The notes under the pieces: model-generated
Database searches by the model: none
Told to the model about the DNA's origin: nothing
What the model saw: only the letters and a program-made list of their open reading frames with translations
Made by a program: the position numbers and the translations under genes
Source: a virus
Direction: 5' to 3' (one strand)
IMG/VR virus record: IMGVR_UViG_3300048929_000167
Location: 1-31,549 of that record
Length of the DNA: 31,549 nucleotides
Shown here: in pieces, positions 27,757-31,549 of the stretch
Layout: every line of letters begins with the position of its first letter
How positions within the stretch are numbered: the first letter of the stretch is position 1

Positions 27757-29750
27757 TGTACCGAGTTGCAGTAAAAACAAACGGAGAAGAATGTTTGTTG
27801 CATGAGCCGAGAGACGATAGCGGAGCATTACAGCTTATTGATCCCACGCTCGCAGAGGAAGTAGGGAAGAACCAGACATTCACATTCACAATATCACCAA
27901 CTCACCCAAACAAAGATAAAATCATTCCTATGGCAAGTGAAATATATATCTACAAAGATAAAATAAAAATAGCTTGTTGCAGGATGCTTGACAGCGAAAG
28001 TGATTTTTATAATACAGGGCGTGCGACATGCGAAGGAGAACTTGCGTTTCTCCTGGACAGCGTGCAGCGCCCATATGAATATACTGGAAGCCTTTATGAT
28101 TATTTTGTAAAGCTTCTCAATACTCACAATAGCGAGGTTGAGGAAAGAAAACGGTTTAAGGTTGGGAATGTGACCATTGCAGGAACTGAAATAGAAAGAT
28201 CAAACGCCGGGTATTCAAGCACCATGGCGGAAATGATATCACAGCTTACTGAAATTAATGGCGGATATTTGCATGTAAGATATTCCGGTAATGAAAAATA
28301 TTTAGATTATGTGAGTGATTACGGCGGAATTAATAACCAGGCTATACGGTTTGGAGAAAACCTCATTGATCTTAAAAAGTCAATTGATCCTGCAAAATTA
28401 ATTACAGCCTTGATCCCAACAGGAGCAACAATAAAAAGTGAAAACACTGATACTAATGATACAGTTTTAGGTATTAAATCAGTAAACGGAGGCGTTGACT
28501 ACATATATGATACAAATGCAGTTGCCGCATACGGTTGGATTTGGGGATCACAGAAATTTGATGATGTAACGGACCCGGAAACATTACTTGCAAAAGCAAG
28601 AGCGTATCTTAACGTTTCCGTAAATATACCAGAAACAATTGAATTAAGTGCAGTGGATTTGAGCAATACTGGAGTTGATGTTGATGCGCTTCATCTTGGT
28701 TACTGGACTGATATTATAAGTAAGCCGCATGGATTAAATACACGATTTTTATTATCTAAATTGACAATAGGAATTGCAGACCCGGCAAAAAACAGCATTG
28801 TGCTAGGTAAAGTTATACCAAGGTTTGCAGCACAGGCAGCAAAGGAAAAAGCACAGATTAACGCCAGAGTAAACGCCGTAGCTTCCAATGCAAGCAAGGA
28901 GATCAACCGAAAAGTCGAGAACGCCACACAGCTAATTACAGGTGGAAAGGGTGGATATGTTGTCTTAGATGTAGAAGACCCGGACACAGGCAAGAGAGCA
29001 CTCCCGTGGCGCATGTTAATCATGGATACACCAGACAAAGACACAGCCCATAGCGTGATACAGTTTAATAAAAACGGTTTCGGATTCTCCACTACTGGCA
29101 TCAATGGACCTTACCGCAACGCCTGGACCATTGATGGAAATCTTGTGGCAGACTTCATTACAACTGGTTCAATGCTTGCAGATCGCATCAGGGGCGGTAT
29201 GCTAGAGGTTGGAGGCGCCGGACTTGGTAAAGACGGAATCATCACAGTGAAGAATGCAGCCGGAGCAGTTATAGGAACCTGGGATAAGACGGGACTTCAT
29301 GTCATGCTTGGAGTAATTGAAGGCAGTGAGATTATAGGAGCCTCTATCATTGGTGGAGCAATTAATATCGGTTCGGGTACATTCTATGTAAGTGAAGATG
29401 GTGAAGTGGTTATAAATGCCGGAATGCTTAATCTTGGGCCTGTAAGCATTAATTCAAACTATACGGACTTAGGGGCGTTTAGAATAACAAATGCAAATAT
29501 TGGTGCTTTATTTAGCACTAATGGAGAAATAATGCTTGCTGTCAGTGGAGCATTAGAAGATAATCCGATGATTCGTATAAGTAAAAATGGTATTACTACT
29601 TACGTGGGATTTGGTGGAATAACAACAGGTGATATTTTTTTAAATGACCCCTGGACTGATGATATGACAGTACTTGAAATGCTAAAACAGATATATGACA
29701 GATTAAATCAATTAAGGTCATTTGTAGGTATGGGTGGTTGGTATAATTAA
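27756..29750 (+). CDS. Tail-associated hub protein (Tal / prophage endopeptidase-type tail)
   Basis: A 664-residue protein in the position of Tal/gp21-like hub proteins. The first 350 residues form the gp27-like hub (YRVAVKTNGEECLLHEPRDD, VGKNQTFTFTISPTHPNKDKI, MAEMISQLTEINGGYLHVRY). A helical linker rich in Ala/Lys/Asn follows (AAKEKAQINARVNAVASNASKEI), then a beta-helix-like tail with Gly repeats (IIGASIIGGAINIGSG). The endopeptidase activity is not obvious: I see no clear catalytic set, so it may be only structural. The start ATG stands directly after the Dit stop. Confidence 0.88.
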   Translation: MYRVAVKTNGEECLLHEPRDDSGALQLIDPTLAEEVGKNQTFTFTISPTHPNKDKIIPMASEIYIYKDKIKIACCRMLDSESDFYNTGRATCEGELAFLLDSVQRPYEYTGSLYDYFVKLLNTHNSEVEERKRFKVGNVTIAGTEIERSNAGYSSTMAEMISQLTEINGGYLHVRYSGNEKYLDYVSDYGGINNQAIRFGENLIDLKKSIDPAKLITALIPTGATIKSENTDTNDTVLGIKSVNGGVDYIYDTNAVAAYGWIWGSQKFDDVTDPETLLAKARAYLNVSVNIPETIELSAVDLSNTGVDVDALHLGYWTDIISKPHGLNTRFLLSKLTIGIADPAKNSIVLGKVIPRFAAQAAKEKAQINARVNAVASNASKEINRKVENATQLITGGKGGYVVLDVEDPDTGKRALPWRMLIMDTPDKDTAHSVIQFNKNGFGFSTTGINGPYRNAWTIDGNLVADFITTGSMLADRIRGGMLEVGGAGLGKDGIITVKNAAGAVIGTWDKTGLHVMLGVIEGSEIIGASIIGGAINIGSGTFYVSEDGEVVINAGMLNLGPVSINSNYTDLGAFRITNANIGALFSTNGEIMLAVSGALEDNPMIRISKNGITTYVGFGGITTGDIFLNDPWTDDMTVLEMLKQIYDRLNQLRSFVGMGGWYN

Positions 29751-29773
29751 ATGTAAATAAAGATGGAAGGAGG

Positions 29774-29802
29774 TTGATTTAAAATTAAATAATGGTTATA
29801 AT
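29774..29802 (+). promoter_or_regulatory. Promoter of the secreted-protein gene inside the tail operon
   Basis: TTGATT (29774-29779), exactly 17 bp, TATAAT (29797-29802). The start would be near 29809, only about 13 bp before the ATG, with the ribosome site right at the 5' end. A strong AAGGAGG (29767-29773) abuts the -35 but has no start codon to serve. Confidence 0.75.
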
Positions 29803-29821
29803 TTTAAATGGAGGGATTAAT

Positions 29822-30373
29822 ATGAGAAAATCGAAAAAGATAGTCATTCTAACATTAATATTATCACTGTTATTTTCTTTTAACATTTTTGCAATGGAAG
29901 ATAATTATAATTTTTTATATCCTCAGCCAGCCGATGAGCAAAAAAATGAAGATAAATCGCAATTATATAGCTGGACTTGGATTAATGATGAAGTTTGCGT
30001 AAGATTTATGATGAGTGAAGCTACTAAAAAAGCAGGAATACAAAAACGATATGATGCAGGGGTAGCCAGCACATGGAGAAGCAAAACGAGTACTGGTTCA
30101 GAAGGAAAAAGACGTGAATCATATGCTGGAAAATGGAGCCAGTCTACAGAAGATATTTGGTCGTTTGAATTTGATGATAAAACTATTCCTGTAGGAGTCA
30201 ATAAGATTGATGGCGTTCTATATGCATTTAATGGATTTGGAGAATTAAAAGCTGGATATGAATATTACACAGGCTTAAAGACGGAAGCAGACGGCCTCGT
30301 GAAAGCGGACAGCGCAGAATTTACGCAATGGCTCGGAACGCAGTATTTGCCAGAATGCACAAGCCACGAATAA
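29822..30373 (+). CDS. Secreted protein with signal peptide, moron in the tail operon
   Basis: A 183-residue protein starting MRKSKK with a hydrophobic core (IVILTLILSLLFSFNIFA), a signal peptide likely cut after about residue 24. The mature part is Trp-rich (YSWTWINDEV, GKWSQSTEDIWSFEFDD). It has a stretch, KIDGVLYAFNGFGELKAGYEYYTG, like a choline/glucan-binding repeat (a W/Y-F pattern with GxLxxGY), suggesting cell-wall or glycan contact. The ATG at 29822 has GGAGGG in front; an upstream in-frame ATG at 29792 would add ten residues before the signal. Own promoter and own terminator, so expressed in the lysogen; possibly a surface or secreted conversion factor. Confidence 0.8.
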   Translation: MRKSKKIVILTLILSLLFSFNIFAMEDNYNFLYPQPADEQKNEDKSQLYSWTWINDEVCVRFMMSEATKKAGIQKRYDAGVASTWRSKTSTGSEGKRRESYAGKWSQSTEDIWSFEFDDKTIPVGVNKIDGVLYAFNGFGELKAGYEYYTGLKTEADGLVKADSAEFTQWLGTQYLPECTSHE

Positions 30374-30387
30374 AATAATATGAACCT

Positions 30388-30416
30388 AAGAGCAGAGCGG
30401 AAGCCCTGCTCTTTTT
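30388..30416 (+). terminator. Terminator of the secreted-protein gene
   Basis: AAGAGCAG (30388-30395) pairs with CTGCTCTT (30406-30413), a perfect 8-bp stem with a 10-base loop, followed by T to 30416. It lies 14 bp after the stop codon. Late transcription must read through it to reach the genes beyond. Confidence 0.85.
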
Positions 30417-30437
30417 AATGCAGAAAGGAAGTAAAAC

Positions 30438-31010
30438 ATGGCAGATATAAGTCAGGAAATAAAGAATTTCCAAGATGCTGTAAAAGGTGAAGAAGTCAGG
30501 GGGAGTATGATAACTCTGGCAATCAAAGTAAATGCAGATGGTGAAAATGCTCTATCACAGGTAGCCCAACAGGTAACCAGAATAGACGGTATAGCCGCAG
30601 AAGCAACGCAAACGCTGGAAGATGCACAATCAGCTATAAGCATGGCAAATACAGCAACAGACAGGGCAAATGAAGCCATCATTGAGGCGGAAAATACACT
30701 TAATGAGGGGGCGCAGCAAGTGCAGCAGGCAGCAGAAAGCGCAGACCTTGCGGAAAGTTGGGCCAGAGGCAATAAAGGAATCCGCCCAGGAGAAAATAGC
30801 AATAATAGCAAGTATTTTAGTGACCAATCAAAAGCAGATGCAGATCGTGCAAAACAGGAAGCAGATAGGGCGGCGCAGTATTCCGAAGTAGTGGCTCCTA
30901 CATTTCATATAGATTGGGACACCATGGAGCTAATCCAGGATTCTCAAGGCACTGGAATTACATTTTCTCTTGATGAAAACAAGGTGCTATCATTTGAATT
31001 TACAAGTTAA
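30438..31010 (+). CDS. Baseplate/tail fibre protein, 190 residues
   Basis: Starts with GAAAGGAAG before the ATG. The opening ADISQEIKNFQDAVKGEEVRGSM is typical of minor structural proteins at the tip of Gram-positive siphophage tails, where it docks to the hub. A long Ala/Gln/Glu-rich trimeric coiled coil follows (EAIIEAENTLNEGAQQVQQAA, SKADADRAKQEADRAAQYS), and a small beta domain ends it (FHIDWDTMELIQD...FEFTS). Probably a fibre or baseplate upper protein that carries the next protein. Confidence 0.8.
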   Translation: MADISQEIKNFQDAVKGEEVRGSMITLAIKVNADGENALSQVAQQVTRIDGIAAEATQTLEDAQSAISMANTATDRANEAIIEAENTLNEGAQQVQQAAESADLAESWARGNKGIRPGENSNNSKYFSDQSKADADRAKQEADRAAQYSEVVAPTFHIDWDTMELIQDSQGTGITFSLDENKVLSFEFTS

Positions 31011-31021
31011 GGAGGTATTTG

Positions 31022-31549
31022 ATGGGAACTTTAGGAACCGTAGGAATAGCGGATAAAGAAGACTATAACCCAAGTGAAACGTATGTAATAGGAAACTTTG
31101 TTTATTACGGAGGTTCAACCTGGGTCGCACGTAAAGATAACCTTACCGGAATAACACCGGAAGAAGGTGAAAACTGGAAGTATCTGGCCCGTGGTTTTGG
31201 TTCGGATAATTTATCACAGATACAGGGCAAGGATACCAGCGGAGTACTCGGATTAGTTGGGGCAGATGTGAACAGCCAAGAATTAATAGATGCTGTTGCA
31301 GACAGGGTAATGACAAAGTTATTCCCTATTGCAAACTTAATTAATAATGGTCTTACAACACAGGAGGGGTTTGCTCTTGACGCTCGTTATGGAAAGACTT
31401 TAAAAGATTTAATTGATACGGCAAATAGCAATTTAAATAAGATAAAATCTGCTTATACTGTGAGGAAAACAATATCGGCAAATAAAATATTTAACACCAC
31501 TAACTGGGAAATCGTAACTGAGTTAAGTTATACTCTACCTCAAAGATCT
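31022..31549 (+). CDS. Tail fibre / receptor-binding protein, N-terminal part (runs off the window)
   Basis: Open from the ATG at 31022 (AAGGAGG ribosome site 7 bp before) to the last base, 176 codons with no stop. The start (GTLGTVGIADKEDYNPSETYVIGNFVYYGGSTWVARKDN) is a carbohydrate-binding-module-like motif (Y..G..V.Y.G..Y.A). It is followed by IADRVMTKLF-like AVADRVMTKLFPI and a stretch LINNGLTTQEGFALDARYGKTLKDLID. That pattern of linker and short helices is common in phage fibres before a receptor-binding head. The remainder is cut off. Confidence 0.8.
   Translation, partial: MGTLGTVGIADKEDYNPSETYVIGNFVYYGGSTWVARKDNLTGITPEEGENWKYLARGFGSDNLSQIQGKDTSGVLGLVGADVNSQELIDAVADRVMTKLFPIANLINNGLTTQEGFALDARYGKTLKDLIDTANSNLNKIKSAYTVRKTISANKIFNTTNWEIVTELSYTLPQRS

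Noticed and set aside
28700-29104. Open frame of 134 codons on the minus strand
   Set aside because: It is antisense to the tail hub gene and has no initiation signals.
27756-29750. Peptidoglycan hydrolase domain in the tail hub protein
   Set aside because: The position suits a tail lysin, but I could not see a convincing catalytic set, so only a structural role is called.

Overview
The window is the left end and most of the body of an integrated, HK97-type, long-tailed (siphovirus-like) prophage in a low-GC Gram-positive Clostridia host. Lachnospiraceae is the likeliest family, judging from the style of the rpsI end and of the small phage genes; this is inference without a search. It opens with the last codons and terminator of the host ribosomal protein gene rpsI (1-223). 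The phage integrase follows at once and points back at rpsI, so the element probably uses the 3' end of rpsI as its attachment site. The other end of the prophage lies beyond the window, as do any lysis genes.

Layout. (1) 272-2430: integration and immunity. There are three tandem 11-bp repeats, the integrase on the minus strand, a candidate small RNA in its leader, a CI-type repressor and a divergent promoter/operator region with three 13-bp operators. (2) 2430-4100: small early genes, a minus-strand membrane/coiled-coil gene with its own promoter and terminator, a small DNA-binding protein, and a clear small RNA gene on the minus strand in the leader of the replication gene. (3) 4103-8786: a plasmid-like module of HUH rolling-circle initiator, two small genes, VRR-NUC nuclease, ParA, ParB and a second tyrosine recombinase. 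No helicase, primase, polymerase or SSB is visible. (4) 8994-15205: accessory genes. These include small phage proteins, two tandem DNA-methyltransferase-like paralogues, a membrane protein gene flanked by 17-bp inverted repeats, two minus-strand 56-residue peptide genes, an array of 62-bp tandem repeats, and a sigma-region-4-like late activator. (5) 15210-31549: the late operon. It runs from a late promoter with a leader terminator through HNH, a cos-like region, small and large terminase, portal, ClpP-like protease, capsid, connectors, tail tube, tail chaperone with a -1 frameshift, tape measure, distal tail protein and tail hub to baseplate/fibre proteins. A secreted-protein gene with its own promoter and terminator interrupts it.

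How it works together. The repressor probably silences the rightward early promoter, which would read the small early genes and then the rep/par module. The HUH protein with its antisense RNA, and the ParAB pair, look like a copy-controlled, partitioned replicon embedded in an integrating phage. The ArpU/RinA-type protein probably turns on the late promoter just downstream of its own gene. At least four short units (near 2.7-3.6, 10.3-10.6, 12.4-13.2 and 29.8-30.4 kb) have their own promoter and terminator, and a fifth (13.3-13.5 kb) has a terminator but no promoter I could find. They look like morons expressed in the lysogen. The best candidates for something undescribed are the rep antisense RNA/replicon, the 62-bp repeat array beside a small minus-strand gene, and the small membrane-peptide unit whose ribosome-binding site is locked in a hairpin.
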